In this document: positions 62,490 through 64,000 of the stretch, one piece after another
How the letters are laid out: each line of letters begins with the position of its first letter
Numbering within the stretch: the first letter of the stretch is position 1
Assembly (NCBI GenBank): GCA_016744375.1
Contig: JADGEM010000016.1
Location: 1-64,000 of the forward strand
Direction: 5' to 3'
DNA: 64,000 nt
Origin: Gammaproteobacteria bacterium
GTDB taxonomy: Bacteria > Pseudomonadota > Gammaproteobacteria > GRL18
Notes under the pieces: model-generated
Told to the model about the DNA's origin: nothing
Seen by the model: only the letters and a program-made list of their open reading frames with translations
Databases searched by the model: none
Translations under genes and position numbers: made by a program

Positions 62490-64000
<1,511 letters not shown>

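Overview
The window comes from an AT-rich gammaproteobacterial chromosome. The evidence is the leuC-leuD-leuB-asd-fimV-truA order, smc-zipA-ligA, ilvB-ilvH-ilvC-pssA-leuA, sdhCDAB-sdhE-cptA, prfB-lysS, and typical gammaproteobacterial proteins (ZipA, FimV, YgfZ, SdhE, CptA, YdbH). Separate GGDEF, HDOD, HPt and receiver proteins point to a free-living, signalling-rich bacterium. The genus cannot be fixed from this stretch. Most genes lie on the minus strand.

Layout. 1-3560 is accessory DNA. It holds a four-gene set resembling an ABC-three-component (ABC-3C) conflict system, whose ATPase gene is cut at residue 278 by what looks like the end of an IS66-type insertion sequence running off the window. 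Next come a ParDE-type toxin-antitoxin pair with a clear operator, a 13-bp inverted repeat and an orphan plus-strand terminator. 3576-11058 is hypothetical-ligA-zipA-smc. 11211-15229 (plus strand) is queF, an FGGY sugar kinase, cysZ and a diguanylate cyclase. 15259-24334 is truA, an EcfT-like gene, fimV, asd and leuBDC, with a divergent LysR regulator. 25600-30805 holds a DUF1318 lipoprotein and YdbH (a probable envelope-spanning pair), cysM, a free HPt protein and a small membrane protein. 30836-35881 is aroG, a periplasmic rhodanese, prfC, rimI and a uracil-DNA-glycosylase-like protein with a HolD-like N-terminal peptide. 35933-42006 is the branched-chain amino-acid cluster with pssA.

42316-50668 holds a 2-Cys peroxiredoxin, tex, a response regulator with a C-terminal membrane helix, dinG and an LplT-like transporter. 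50938-57175 is the complete succinate dehydrogenase operon with its assembly factor, then ygfZ and an HDOD gene. 57244-64000 is lysS, prfB (with the canonical +1 frameshift), a CheZ-like coiled-coil gene, recJ, serS and the 3' end of a DUF190 gene.

Amino-acid synthesis dominates: leuA, leuBCD, ilvBHC, asd, aroG and cysM are all present, arranged in at least four transcription units. The most unusual items are the disrupted ABC-3C-like locus, in which the small membrane protein and its neighbour share a terminal motif; the UDG-fold/HolD-like protein upstream of rimI; the membrane-anchored response regulator; and the two-gene YdbH/DUF1318 locus without ynbE.
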